Origin: Paucidesulfovibrio sp036541255
GTDB lineage: Bacteria > Desulfobacterota > Desulfovibrionia > Desulfovibrionales > Desulfovibrionaceae
NCBI GenBank assembly: GCA_036541255.1
Contig: JAZHDD010000063.1
Location: 62,001 to 126,000 of the forward strand
Direction: 5' to 3'
Length of the DNA stretch: 64,000 nucleotides
Shown here: in pieces, positions 44,375 to 52,808 of the stretch
Position numbering within the stretch: position 1 is the stretch's first letter
How the letters are laid out: each line of letters begins with the position of its first letter
Notes under the pieces: generated by a model
The model's database searches: none
The model's input: only the letters and a program-made list of their open reading frames with translations
Told to the model about the DNA's origin: nothing
Made by a program: the position numbers and the translations under genes

Positions 44375-46568
44375 CGTGGTCAGAGGCACTGGGTTTCGTG
44401 GAGCGCTGAATTATGCCATGGCCCCCAATAAACACGCCCAGATAGTGGGCGGCAACCTTGATGGAAAAAATCCGAAAGAGTTGGCCTCTGAATTTGCTGT
44501 TTCCCGGGCCTTGCGGCCTGATTGCACTCGCCCAGTCTGGCACTGCTCCCTTTCTTCTCCTGAGGGAGAAAAACCGAGCGCCGAGCAATGGGGGCAGGCC
44601 GCAAAGTTGCTTCTCCAATCTGCAGGCATGAACCCTGAAAAACACCAATATGTGGCCGTTCGGCATGGCGATGCCGTTCATGACCATGTGCACATTTATG
44701 CGAGCCGAGTCGGCCTGGATGGTTCAATTTGGCATGGTCAGCATGAAGCCAGTCTTGTCCAAGACGCGACTGACCGCATCGAGCATGATTTGGGCCTAGC
44801 CATCACGCGAAACCGCAGGAATCCTCGTTTTATACCCCAGCCAACAGTGAAGTGCACCAAACAAGAAACTGAAATGTGGCGGCGTAAAGGCGTTGAGATT
44901 CCTCCAAAATTTTTGATTGCCGCAAGCATCGACGAAGCTTTGAAAAAGGCAAAATCCTGGGAGGATCTGACCGCTGCTTTGTCCATCAGCGGGATAGAGT
45001 TGAAGCGTAATGAGCGGGGGGTGGGCTACCGTTTGAACTACCTGGAACCGACGACAGGCGAAGAGTGTAGTTATAAAGCAAGTGACATCGGGAAATCTTA
45101 TTCTTTCAAGAATGTCGCACGGCGACTTGAGGAGAATATTAATGGGCAAGATCGACCAAATGAAATCAGCGGCCAGGGCGGAAGCTGGGAAAGACCGTTT
45201 GAGCGAGATTATCCAAGGTCTAACTCGGACCAATCGACGCCTCGCAGAGGTCCTGACGGTCATACAGACACAGACGCAACAGGGGCAGCAGGGACAGGAG
45301 CCCTCACGGACTCTAGAGCAGCAACTGAAGCATACGCTGCTGGCCAGCATGATAATCGGGGGCATTCTGCTGGTCGGAATCTTGGGATGGCAGGAACTTC
45401 GAGCCAAGCCCTTGGCAGAGAAAGCAGCGAATTGGGACATGGTCGTGCAAAATTTTCAGAAAATGCCTCCGGAAACAAAAGAATGGATCCGGAAAAACCT
45501 ATTCATGAACTAGTGGAGGAAGTTGGAATGGAACGTGAACTAGTCCGGTCAAAGGTACAGGAAACTATTGAACAAATCTTGGCTGAACAGGACCAAATTG
45601 AAACCAAGCGATTTGTCCAGGAGTTGGGGAAGTGGGATGTTGAGGCAAAATTGTTTTATAACGATAAATTACGAAGGATTATGGGCTTCGGGCTTGACTG
45701 TGATGGAGAGCATTTTCAGGGCCATGAGGTCGGGATTCCCTGGTCGTCAATCCGGGAAAAACTCATTTTGTCTGACGGAATAAAGAAAGTGGATCGCGAA
45801 CCAATCCACATATCTCCTTCGTCCCCTGGAGGAGAAATAGTGGTGAAGCGGAGCAGGACGGAGGCGTTCGAAGCCGCGAAAAGGCGTTGTCCTGAGCTTT
45901 TTGCTGATATTCAGTTCGGTGAAGAAGATGAATGGGCACTATTCACATCTATCACATCAGTTGATGGCGATGGCGAGACTGAAACAGTTGAATTCTACGA
46001 ATCTCCTTCTGGTAAAGAAGTTCAAATTAACCAAAATACCTATCAAGCAATTTCAGCGGCGCTCATCTACGGTCATGAGCGCTGGGAAGGTCCAGTAGCA
46101 GTACGATGCAAGACCCCTGAGATAGCCAAATTGTTTCTGCAGGCAGCTGATGACCACGGCGTGCCCATCTCTAACCGCGAGGAACTTGAAAGGCTCGCAA
46201 CGGGCCTTGCTAGCTATCCTGTAGCTGAGATCTCAAGGCCGTCCGGGTCCGGGAGCGGCACTCCTACCTCTGTTGTCTTTACCGACTATGCTCAAACTCT
46301 TGAAAAGTTGATCGAATTTGAAGGATTCGTAGAGTGCGACGAAAACGAATCAAAAAAGGCAGATCTTCGCGCCAAACTTGACGCAATGGTCCAGCAGGGG
46401 GTTCAAGCAGATCCCAATCCCAAAGTTATGGACGCCTTTATTGAATCGGAAGTGGGTAAAATTGAGTGCATCGAACAGGCGGAAGCACTCCAGCAATATT
46501 TGATGAAGATCGGATATGAGACAAATCTTGATGATTTATACTCTCATATGCCATCTATGGGGTACTAA
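44364..46568 (+). CDS. Mobilization relaxase (MobA/VirD2-like)
   Basis: This 734-residue protein has an N-terminal relaxase domain (about 1-200). RALNYAM-type leader residues are present, along with WHCSLSSPEGE and the three-histidine metal motif in VAVRHGDAVHDHVHIYASRV. It cuts and leads one DNA strand during transfer. The middle part (about 260-375) is low in complexity and encodes a second protein in another frame. The C-terminal half resembles LPD7-type domains of relaxases (AALIYGHERWEGPVAVRC). ATG 44364 was chosen; upstream starts lie in mobC. Confidence 0.85.
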   Translation: MRANVVRGTGFRGALNYAMAPNKHAQIVGGNLDGKNPKELASEFAVSRALRPDCTRPVWHCSLSSPEGEKPSAEQWGQAAKLLLQSAGMNPEKHQYVAVRHGDAVHDHVHIYASRVGLDGSIWHGQHEASLVQDATDRIEHDLGLAITRNRRNPRFIPQPTVKCTKQETEMWRRKGVEIPPKFLIAASIDEALKKAKSWEDLTAALSISGIELKRNERGVGYRLNYLEPTTGEECSYKASDIGKSYSFKNVARRLEENINGQDRPNEISGQGGSWERPFERDYPRSNSDQSTPRRGPDGHTDTDATGAAGTGALTDSRAATEAYAAGQHDNRGHSAGRNLGMAGTSSQALGRESSELGHGRAKFSENASGNKRMDPEKPIHELVEEVGMERELVRSKVQETIEQILAEQDQIETKRFVQELGKWDVEAKLFYNDKLRRIMGFGLDCDGEHFQGHEVGIPWSSIREKLILSDGIKKVDREPIHISPSSPGGEIVVKRSRTEAFEAAKRRCPELFADIQFGEEDEWALFTSITSVDGDGETETVEFYESPSGKEVQINQNTYQAISAALIYGHERWEGPVAVRCKTPEIAKLFLQAADDHGVPISNREELERLATGLASYPVAEISRPSGSGSGTPTSVVFTDYAQTLEKLIEFEGFVECDENESKKADLRAKLDAMVQQGVQADPNPKVMDAFIESEVGKIECIEQAEALQQYLMKIGYETNLDDLYSHMPSMGY
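45142..45513 (+). CDS. MobB-like membrane protein nested in the relaxase gene
   Basis: This 123-residue protein is encoded wholly within the relaxase gene in another frame. It starts at ATG 45142 seven bases after GAGGAG. The N-terminal half is a charged coiled coil (DQMKSAARAEAGKDRLSEII), followed by a Gln-rich piece and one membrane helix (HTLLASMIIGGILLVGILGW). In ColE1-type plasmids mbeB and mbeD overlap the relaxase gene mbeA in the same way and encode small helper proteins. Good ribosome site, coherent domain layout and precedent support a real gene. Confidence 0.72.
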   Translation: MGKIDQMKSAARAEAGKDRLSEIIQGLTRTNRRLAEVLTVIQTQTQQGQQGQEPSRTLEQQLKHTLLASMIIGGILLVGILGWQELRAKPLAEKAANWDMVVQNFQKMPPETKEWIRKNLFMN

Positions 46569-46569
46569 A

Positions 46570-46773
46570 ATGCAACAGCAAATTAATAATGTAGAAGAGT
46601 TTGCGGAATTGGCTGATGCAATCGGTCCTTTTTGCAAGCTGACTGCCCTGAAAGAGTTGCTTGATGGTGCTCCACAAGAAGTCCGCAAGACAACAATGTG
46701 GGGGTATCTTCATGGAATTTTTGATGCACGTAGCCTGTATGATAATACATGCCGCAATGATTTAGGTGTTTAG
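46570..46773 (+). CDS. Small hypothetical protein
   Basis: This 67-residue protein starts one base after the relaxase stop. It is acidic and helical (NNVEEFAELADAIGPFCKLT, GYLHGIFDARSLYDN). I recognise no family. It lies between relaxase and the SprT-like gene with no gap, so it is in the mobilization operon. Confidence 0.5.
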   Translation: MQQQINNVEEFAELADAIGPFCKLTALKELLDGAPQEVRKTTMWGYLHGIFDARSLYDNTCRNDLGV

Positions 46774-47559
46774 ATGGGAAACAGCCTTCATGGTTATCTG
46801 AAGAGGCGAGCTCTGCGCACTCAAAGAGTAGACGTACATGCTGCAATGAAGGCGTGGGGATCGCCTCATCCTATAGAGATAGTTTTCGTAAACAAGCAAT
46901 ATGCTTCGTGGAGTGGATGTAGTTATTCGTACAACGAAGATCGTAAGAATGTTTATTTTAATATTGCAAATTTTATTAATAAAGCAGCGCTTCGTAACAG
47001 GTTTGATCTGTATTTCAGTTCTATCGAAGACGAAGCAGAATTGCAAAAATATCAATTTTCATGGAAAGAACTTGAAGCTTGTCTTAAACGTGTAGAGTAT
47101 AGACAATGTGCTGCACATGTGTACGCGCACGAATGTGCACACAAGTTCTTATCAATTAATCATGACGAATATAGAGGTCATGGAATCGCATTTTCAATTG
47201 TTAATACAGTTCTACTAATGCGACTTGAAAAAGATGTAGAGTCAATTTTTCGATTTTATAATTTTCATGAAAAAAGACAACCATGTTTCTGCTTTAAAAA
47301 GTATGGTCCTAAAACAACTTTAAAAGCTCTCCGGGTGCTTGTTCTTGAAGCAGCAAAAGCAATAAACGATGATTACATAGATATTTACACGTGTTGTGAA
47401 AAGGCCGTTGGATATCATCGTTATGTTGAATCTGAGCAGCTTGTTGTTAAGTTAGCTGCCAAAATTCGTCGAAAAGAATGGACAGAATGGACAGAAGCAG
47501 CAATAGCCCTCTTGGTGTATGCTGGGCTGGCGGTAATCATTGGGAACATGCTCACCTGA
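46774..47559 (+). CDS. SprT-like zinc metalloprotease with membrane tail
   Basis: This 261-residue protein has a zinc-protease site AHVYAHECAHKFLSINHDEY at about 115-134, in which HECAH fits His-Glu-x2-His and RGHGIAF about 10 residues on supplies a third His as in SprT-like proteases. A membrane helix lies near the end (AAIALLVYAGLAVIIGNMLT). SprT proteins cleave DNA-protein crosslinks; a membrane-tailed form within a mobile element is unusual. A+T-rich. The role is inferred from the motif only. Confidence 0.6.
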   Translation: MGNSLHGYLKRRALRTQRVDVHAAMKAWGSPHPIEIVFVNKQYASWSGCSYSYNEDRKNVYFNIANFINKAALRNRFDLYFSSIEDEAELQKYQFSWKELEACLKRVEYRQCAAHVYAHECAHKFLSINHDEYRGHGIAFSIVNTVLLMRLEKDVESIFRFYNFHEKRQPCFCFKKYGPKTTLKALRVLVLEAAKAINDDYIDIYTCCEKAVGYHRYVESEQLVVKLAAKIRRKEWTEWTEAAIALLVYAGLAVIIGNMLT

Positions 47560-47725
47560 TAGCGGAAGAACCCCCGTGAATGGTCAGTTTCTCGCCCTCG
47601 TCTTCTATGCGGTATGCCCTAATGTATTCATTCCGTCATACATCTTGCGGTCAAAGCGACTCAAGCCCTCCTTCGTCGGGATCGCCGCAAGAGCCATCCT
47701 GGGGCTATCGCCCCCTGGTCCCCCT

Positions 47726-48184
47726 TTAACGTATGATTTCAGCAGCCCTCATTCTGGCCATGGCAATATCAGAGTCTCTTCCAGGAAAATCTATTTGAAT
47801 CAGAGGAGATTCAATGTCTTTCACCTGGAAAATCAGCTTGTTCTTGCTTCTCTCTTTTGTATGACGAACAGACTGAAAATCCTCAAAGGAGATTGTCTTG
47901 AATTTTTCATGCCTTGGCAGAAAAACAAATAATTCCTTGCTTAAGTCGATTGCAAAGCCGTTTTGGTAGCCAAGCGCAATAATGTCGAACGTCAGCTTGT
48001 TTTCCCTTCGAAAAACTTCAAATTTATTTTTCAGCTTGGCTTCATCGTTCTTACTGTACAATGCAATCCATGTTAAGGGTATGACAACAGCAGCAACGCT
48101 TCCCAATATGCCAAAGTGTTCGTAGCAGATCATTGTTAATATCGGAACTCCAAATAACATGAAGCAGCCTATGAATTGGATCAT
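47726..48184 (-). CDS. Small membrane protein of unknown function
   Basis: This 152-residue protein has two N-terminal membrane helices (FIGCFMLFGVPILTMICY and LGSVAAVVIPLTWIALY) and a cytoplasmic tail of about 100 residues with beta-rich pattern. I recognise no named family. It lies 17 bases after the integrase stop on the same strand, so it may be co-transcribed with it. Confidence 0.55.
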   Translation of the reverse strand: MIQFIGCFMLFGVPILTMICYEHFGILGSVAAVVIPLTWIALYSKNDEAKLKNKFEVFRRENKLTFDIIALGYQNGFAIDLSKELFVFLPRHEKFKTISFEDFQSVRHTKERSKNKLIFQVKDIESPLIQIDFPGRDSDIAMARMRAAEIIR

Positions 48185-48201
48185 GAGTGGATCTCCTGTC
48201 G

Positions 48202-49203
48202 TTAGATTTTGAACTGGTTTGAATTATTGGCTAACTGTTTGACTAGGTCAACAGCCCGTAGATGGGTATACCGGGCCAACATCTGAAGGGTCTTGTGGCC
48301 TGTGATCATCCTTATTTGCATGATGTCCAGGTTGGTCCGCTCGAACAACCGAGAAACGGCCTCATGTCTGAGGTCGTGAAAACGTAGATCTTTAATCTTC
48401 GCTCTTATCCGCGTAGCTTTCATTGCCTGAGTAATTGCGTCTGCGGACATCCTGAAAACCGTTCCGCTGATGTCCCTTGGAAGCTCCTTCAAGATATTCA
48501 GAGCGGTCGGTGAAAGCGGGACAGTCCGTGCTTGGCCATTCTTCGTCTTTTGAAGAAAGACGGTGCTTGCTCGGAGGTTAACATGCTCCCATTCCAGGGA
48601 CGCAATTTCACCACGTCTCATAGCGGTCTCCAGGGCAAACTTGATGACCTGGCTAAACCCTGCTGGAGCATTCTCGAGCAAGATACTCTCTTCCCCTTCT
48701 TCAAGGCGTCTTTCTCTTCCTCGAGAGATTCTGGGCTTCCTGACCTTTTTTACCGGGTTGTCGAGGTATTCCATCCCCCAGTCCTTTCGGGCGGTTTCAA
48801 AGAGCCGTGAGAGGGTTGCAAGGTCAAGCCTGATGGTGTTGCCGGCCACTCCCTCAGCTTCGCGTTCCTTGATGAAGCCAGCAATGTCCATCCCTCGAAC
48901 TTTGGCGAGCGACAGTTGAGCAAGATTGCGCTTTTGGAGGAACCGGGCTCGGTTGATCTCGCGTTGGGCTTCGGCCAGCGAAGGGGCATACTCCTCAATG
49001 TAACGGTCAAGAGCCTCAGATAGGCTTGTGCGCTCGGCTTCCTTCGTACTGAGGAAGAATCCCCGATCCATTTTGCTTTCCACGTCTCGCGCCCAGGCCT
49101 CAGCATCCTCTCTCTTTTCGAAGGTGGCTGTTTGGAGAGGGTAGCCCCTGCGCCTGATCCGGACATTCCACTGCTTGGTTCCGCGCTTGTTTATGCTCGC
49201 CAT
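48202..49203 (-). CDS. int: Tyrosine recombinase (integrase) of the element
   Basis: This 333-residue phage-type integrase has an N-terminal arm-binding domain (INKRGTKQWNVRIRRRGYP), a core-binding SAM-like domain (about 60-150) and a catalytic domain. The catalytic residues are Arg in TAMRRGEIASL, His-x2-Arg in FHDLRHEAVSRL, His in TGHKTLQML and Tyr in ARYTHL. The start at 49203 lies behind AGGAG. It is transcribed away from the intact tRNA-Leu, the usual layout for tRNA-site elements. Confidence 0.93.
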   Translation of the reverse strand: MASINKRGTKQWNVRIRRRGYPLQTATFEKREDAEAWARDVESKMDRGFFLSTKEAERTSLSEALDRYIEEYAPSLAEAQREINRARFLQKRNLAQLSLAKVRGMDIAGFIKEREAEGVAGNTIRLDLATLSRLFETARKDWGMEYLDNPVKKVRKPRISRGRERRLEEGEESILLENAPAGFSQVIKFALETAMRRGEIASLEWEHVNLRASTVFLQKTKNGQARTVPLSPTALNILKELPRDISGTVFRMSADAITQAMKATRIRAKIKDLRFHDLRHEAVSRLFERTNLDIMQIRMITGHKTLQMLARYTHLRAVDLVKQLANNSNQFKI

Positions 49204-49218
49204 TTCATCGCTCCTGTT

Positions 49219-49262
49219 GGAACAAGTGGAACAAAAATGGAACAAAAATACAAGAGGAACAA
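49219..49262 (+). repeat. GGAACAA arm-type repeats, right end of element
   Basis: Copies of GGAACAA start at 49219, 49228, 49239 and 49256, between the integrase start and the tRNA. Three copies occur at the other end of the element. Integrase arm sites and control of its own gene are inferred. Confidence 0.6.
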
Positions 49263-49267
49263 AAAGA

Positions 49268-49295
49268 AAGGAGTCATGCTTATGCATAACTCCTT
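49268..49295 (-). terminator. Terminator of tRNA-Leu
   Basis: AAGGAGT (49268-49274) pairs with ACTCCTT (49289-49295). Read on the minus strand it comes 8 bases after the tRNA CCA end and is followed by TTCTTTTTG. Confidence 0.65.
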
Positions 49296-49303
49296 GTTTT
49301 TCT

Positions 49304-49390
49304 TGGTACCCGGAGCGGGAATTGAACCCGCACAGTATTGCTACCGAGGGATTTTAAGTCCCTTGCGTCTACCAGTTCCGCCACCCGGGC
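49304..49390 (-). tRNA. tRNA-Leu (UAA) with encoded CCA
   Basis: An 87-base leucine tRNA: acceptor GCCCGGG with TCCGGGT, anticodon stem AGGGA/TCCCT with loop CTTAAAA (anticodon TAA), long variable arm, T-arm GCGGG TTCAATT CCCGC and a genomic CCA. The 17-bp attR core is at 49344-49360. The 3' half comes from the mobile element: it gives a G-U pair at acceptor position 7-66, where the displaced host half at 35065 gives G-C. Confidence 0.95.
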
Positions 49391-49549
49391 ACGGGTAGGT
49401 CTGTGTAGCTGCCAGGGCTGCAGGCGTCAACGGTTCGCTTGATGTCTTCATGGGCCGTCAGAAAGAGACGGCGTTGACCATGGTCCCCAGATTGGTGCAC
49501 AACAAGCGTACAACTCTTCATTTTGAGGAGACTGAGAAGGAGAATGGAT

Positions 49550-49813
49550 ATGAAACGCGTGATGATTATTGTTTCGCTTGTGGCGCTGTCTCTGTCTCTG
49601 CTTCCCGGCTGCGGTCAAATGCTCTGCCACCCCACGCGGACGGAAAGCCAGCAGAATGTCGACTACCGGGAATGTGATCACATTGCGGCCCAGGCCGAGG
49701 CCAAGGGGTTGGATCGTTCCGAAGCAAAGGACGAGTGCATGCTCAAGCGTGGCTATGTCCGCGTATCCCCTTTCAATAAGGGCGGATGCAAACGCACCAA
49801 GGAAGTAGAATAG
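49550..49813 (+). CDS. Small lipoprotein
   Basis: This 87-residue protein has a lipoprotein signal (MKRVMIIVSLVALSLSLLPG, lipobox LLPG then Cys). The mature part has four more cysteines and charged repeats (CDHIAAQAEAKGLDRSEAKD). I recognise no family; a periplasmic or outer-membrane anchored location is inferred. ATG 49550 lies seven bases after AAGGAG. Confidence 0.75.
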   Translation: MKRVMIIVSLVALSLSLLPGCGQMLCHPTRTESQQNVDYRECDHIAAQAEAKGLDRSEAKDECMLKRGYVRVSPFNKGGCKRTKEVE

Positions 49814-49822
49814 ACCTCCATC

Positions 49823-51511
49823 CTAGGAAAACAGGCGCAGATAGTTCCGGAAAAGGCGCGGACTCAGGCGGGTGAACCTGTCGTAGTCACTGACGATTTC
49901 CAGACCGGGCACAATGGCTCGGCAAACCGGGATTTGCAGGTCGCGGCGCGTGAGGTCGGCATAATGGGGCGTGTACCCGCCTGCCAGGAGCGTTTTTTCC
50001 AAAATCAGCAGGTCGCCTTCTGCGCTGCCTGTGGACAGGTCGGGCAAGTCTTCAAGCCGCCGAACCGGAAGTCCCTCGGGAGTCTGCCCGGAAGCTGGTC
50101 CCGGGAAAGGATACGGGGTTTCTGTCAGGGCGGAAATCAGGGCGCGAGCCCCATTCAGGCTGCAGCCCGTGCCCTGGTTCACGTCGCCGCGAATCCCGAG
50201 CACCATGGATTTGTAGCAGGGCACGCCGAATTCCTGGGTCATATCCTGGAACCAGACATGGATGCCGCATTCTTCAAGCGCGGCAAGATGTTTGGCCAGA
50301 ATTGGTTCCGAGGTTTGTACGCGGAAACAGTGACGCATATCCAGCGGCTGCACCGCGTCAGCATCTCGCTCCAGCACTTCGCAGAGGGCGGAAAGTCGCG
50401 CTTCGGCCATGGTATTGCCGGAGGCCAGGCCGGTTGATCCCAGCGCGCTGAAAAGCGTTTGCTCGTCCAGGTTGCAGAACAGGGAGACGAGTTGCAGCGG
50501 GATCAAGACGGGCTCTGCGCCGCCCTCCGTCATCCTTTCGCCCGTCAGCCAATGCAGAGTTTGTCTTTGATAGGGCACTTCCAGCCGCAATTTTTCCAGG
50601 TTCAACGCAGCCATTTGCTTCCGGGCGCTGTTCAGGTCTGCCCGGACCAATTCGCCGTTGCCGGCCAGACCGGTGACGCCTTTTTGTCCCACGCTGACGT
50701 AGGAGGAAAAGCGTTCGGCAACTTCCATGGCATAGGACGCCCGCGCTGCATTTTCGTCCAGGCCGCGTCCGTAGCTGGTCTGCATGCCTTCAAAAGTATG
50801 GTCGTGCCGCCCGTTCTTGGTGGAAACTTTGAACATCCAATGGCGCAACCGGGCAAAGGGGCTCAGGCAGGCTTTATGCTGCATCTCCGGCGTGGCGAAC
50901 GCTCCGGCTTTGTCCAACAATTTCAGCGCGTGCAGCGCGGTTTCCAGGGCAGGCATGCGTTCCCTGGCCGGAGGCAGGCCTTCTGCGAGTTCCGCACGGA
51001 TGTGTGTTGCCGTGGGCTGGGGGGGGCGCTGCATCTCTTCGGTCGTATAGGGCAGTTGCAATCCGGATTGTTCCGGGGCGGGGAGCGGGGTGTGGTCCAT
51101 TGCCGCTGCCGCAAAGAGTTTTGCCCATGCGGCATGCAGAGGCTGGTCCGGCTGGAGATGGGAACGAAGATAGAGCGCCGGACTGTTGCAGGCCAGCATC
51201 TCATGGTCCAGGCCGTCCAGACGGGGGCGCAGGTGGAAGAAACGTTGATGATTGAGGCAGGCCTCAAGAAGCAGGGCGGCAAGCACGCGGTCCATGTCAC
51301 CTGTATTGTCGGTGACGGCAGCTATGTACTGTTCGACTTTGCGCGTGCGCAGATTGCCCAACTGTTGTAGGGCGAATTGGTGCATGAAGTCGTCGAAGGG
51401 TGCTTCCCTTATATGGTCGAGAACCTGGTTCAGGCTGAGATTGGGCCCGGGCATGGCCGCGAAACAGCCCACACCGGCCACGGTGTCCATGTGTTTCAGT
51501 TCGTAGCGCAT
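49823..51511 (-). CDS. YcaO-domain protein
   Basis: This is a 562-residue protein. Residues 1-210 form a helical, possibly TPR-like N-terminal part. The YcaO domain follows with its ATP/Mg motifs SYGRGLDENAARASYAMEVA plus ER (about 235-256), and GLASGNTMAEARLSALCEVL plus ERDA (about 360-385). The C-terminal strand is PVCRAIVPGLEI. YcaO enzymes activate peptide backbone amides with ATP, as in azoline or thioamide synthesis, or act with RimO on ribosomal S12. No TfuA or precursor is adjacent; the neighbour is an unknown membrane protein. The substrate is unknown. Confidence 0.82.
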   Translation of the reverse strand: MRYELKHMDTVAGVGCFAAMPGPNLSLNQVLDHIREAPFDDFMHQFALQQLGNLRTRKVEQYIAAVTDNTGDMDRVLAALLLEACLNHQRFFHLRPRLDGLDHEMLACNSPALYLRSHLQPDQPLHAAWAKLFAAAAMDHTPLPAPEQSGLQLPYTTEEMQRPPQPTATHIRAELAEGLPPARERMPALETALHALKLLDKAGAFATPEMQHKACLSPFARLRHWMFKVSTKNGRHDHTFEGMQTSYGRGLDENAARASYAMEVAERFSSYVSVGQKGVTGLAGNGELVRADLNSARKQMAALNLEKLRLEVPYQRQTLHWLTGERMTEGGAEPVLIPLQLVSLFCNLDEQTLFSALGSTGLASGNTMAEARLSALCEVLERDADAVQPLDMRHCFRVQTSEPILAKHLAALEECGIHVWFQDMTQEFGVPCYKSMVLGIRGDVNQGTGCSLNGARALISALTETPYPFPGPASGQTPEGLPVRRLEDLPDLSTGSAEGDLLILEKTLLAGGYTPHYADLTRRDLQIPVCRAIVPGLEIVSDYDRFTRLSPRLFRNYLRLFS

Positions 51512-51556
51512 GTGAATCCTTGTGTTGGTTCCAAAAAAACTCGAAGTGCCGTTGTC

Positions 51557-52180
51557 TTAGCCTGCTCTGACTTCGGAAGAAAGGGCCTTGTAGTCGCGCA
51601 GGCGCTGGCGCAGGTAGAGTGCGGCGTCGGCCGCCGCGCCTCCTGCCGGGAATTCGTGCGATCCGCCCCCCACGGTGTGGAGGCGCATGGTCCCGTTGGT
51701 CAGTTCTACGAATTGGATGTCGTGATAGTAGATTTCCACGCATCCCAGGTCGGAATGGTTAAAAGCTGGCGGGGCGTACTGCCGGGGCGGGAAAATGCGC
51801 CCATCGCGGGTGGCCATGACCGCGTAATCGCGTTTTGGGGCGAGTACGCTGAGCTTGAGTTGGTCCGGCAGGTCGTGCAGACGCCAATGGTCGATGCTGC
51901 CCGAGCTGTCCGGGAAAACATAATGATGTTCGCCGGGGTGGATGCCGCAGGCCGTATGGCAGCCCGACACCAGATGTTCGGTGAGATCTTCTTCCAGGGA
52001 AGGATGATAGACGCGGACCAAATGCGCGCCGTAGAGGTCGGCGAACAGGGGCAGGACGCTCAGGGCCAGAGCTAACCAGGAGCCTGTGAGCCATGCGGCA
52101 AGGGGCCCCAGGAGATAGGCTGCCACCTTGAGCCTGGGGCTGAGGCAGAAATAGATGAACAGGTGATCCCGGGTGGGCAC
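51557..52180 (-). CDS. Membrane protein of unknown function next to YcaO
   Basis: This 207-residue protein has a hydrophobic N-terminal half (KVAAYLLGPLAAWLTGSWLA and ALSVLPLFADLYGAHLV) and a soluble C-terminal domain (YAVMATRDGRIFPPRQYA, IYYHDIQFVELTNGTMRLH) with a PH-like beta pattern. It starts with GTG after GAGGGA and ends 45 bases before the YcaO gene, so both are probably co-transcribed. I recognise no family. Confidence 0.65.
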   Translation of the reverse strand: MPTRDHLFIYFCLSPRLKVAAYLLGPLAAWLTGSWLALALSVLPLFADLYGAHLVRVYHPSLEEDLTEHLVSGCHTACGIHPGEHHYVFPDSSGSIDHWRLHDLPDQLKLSVLAPKRDYAVMATRDGRIFPPRQYAPPAFNHSDLGCVEIYYHDIQFVELTNGTMRLHTVGGGSHEFPAGGAAADAALYLRQRLRDYKALSSEVRAG

Positions 52181-52240
52181 GTTGTTTCCCTCGCAGAGCC
52201 GCGGATATTCCCGTTCGGGTAGCGTTTTCGTCGAGCTACG

Positions 52241-52807
52241 TCAACGGGACCGGACGCCCTCAAGTGCCTTGATGACCAGTGGCGCGAGTGCTTCGACCAT
52301 GGCTCGGACACCTGCGGTATTGGGGTGCAGCTGGTCGATGAGCAACAGGCTCGGGTCATGCAGATAGGCCGCGAGTAGATCCGGCAGCAACGGCACGCCG
52401 AAACGGTCCGCAAGGCGGGGAAAGACCGCGTCGAATTCGGCCTTGTATCCCTCTCCGAATTCAGCCAGACAACATACGCCCACCAGTACGGTGCGGATGT
52501 TTTTATCGGCCAGGGCCTCAAGCATATCCGTCAGATTGAGTTCGGTTTCGGACGGCTCCAGCCCGACAAAGAAATCATTGGTGCCGAACTGGATTACGGC
52601 CAGATCAGGCCGGGCGTCCAGCAACTGATCAAGGCGGTCCAGTCCGTCTTCCGTGGTTTCGCCGGAAATGCCCAGGTTCAGGCAACGTACGTCCAAATCC
52701 TGCTCGCGCAGTCGCTGTTCCAGCACGGCAGGCAGGGCCTGGGAATCGTGCAGGCCGAAACCTTCGGTAAGGCTGTCTCCAAAACAAGCGATACGCAACG
52801 GAGCCAT
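52241..52807 (-). CDS. SGNH/GDSL hydrolase
   Basis: This 188-residue TesA-like esterase has block I ACFGDSLTEGFGL (nucleophile Ser), a Gly block at LNLGISGETTEDGL, block III FGTNDFF and block V DQLHPN (Asp and His of the triad). No signal peptide is visible, so it is cytoplasmic. The start follows GGGAG and the next gene upstream ends two bases away. The natural substrate is unknown. Confidence 0.88.
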   Translation of the reverse strand: MAPLRIACFGDSLTEGFGLHDSQALPAVLEQRLREQDLDVRCLNLGISGETTEDGLDRLDQLLDARPDLAVIQFGTNDFFVGLEPSETELNLTDMLEALADKNIRTVLVGVCCLAEFGEGYKAEFDAVFPRLADRFGVPLLPDLLAAYLHDPSLLLIDQLHPNTAGVRAMVEALAPLVIKALEGVRSR

Positions 52808-52808
52808 A

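Larger units (their letters stand above)
35105..49360. mobile_element. Integrative mobilizable element in tRNA-Leu(UAA)
   Basis: The element spans about 14.3 kb between 17-bp direct repeats in the anticodon arm of tRNA-Leu. It carries a tyrosine integrase beside the intact tRNA, GGAACAA arm repeats near both ends, an AlpA-type regulator, a MobC/relaxase set and a type II CBASS operon. No conjugation (type IV secretion) genes are present, so transfer would need a helper. Several genes are A+T-rich compared with the chromosome. The end positions are inferred from the repeats. Confidence 0.85.

Noticed and set aside
47560..47725. Possible gene remnant between the SprT-like and membrane-protein genes
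   Set aside because: Short frames only; no similarity to any protein pattern and no repeats.
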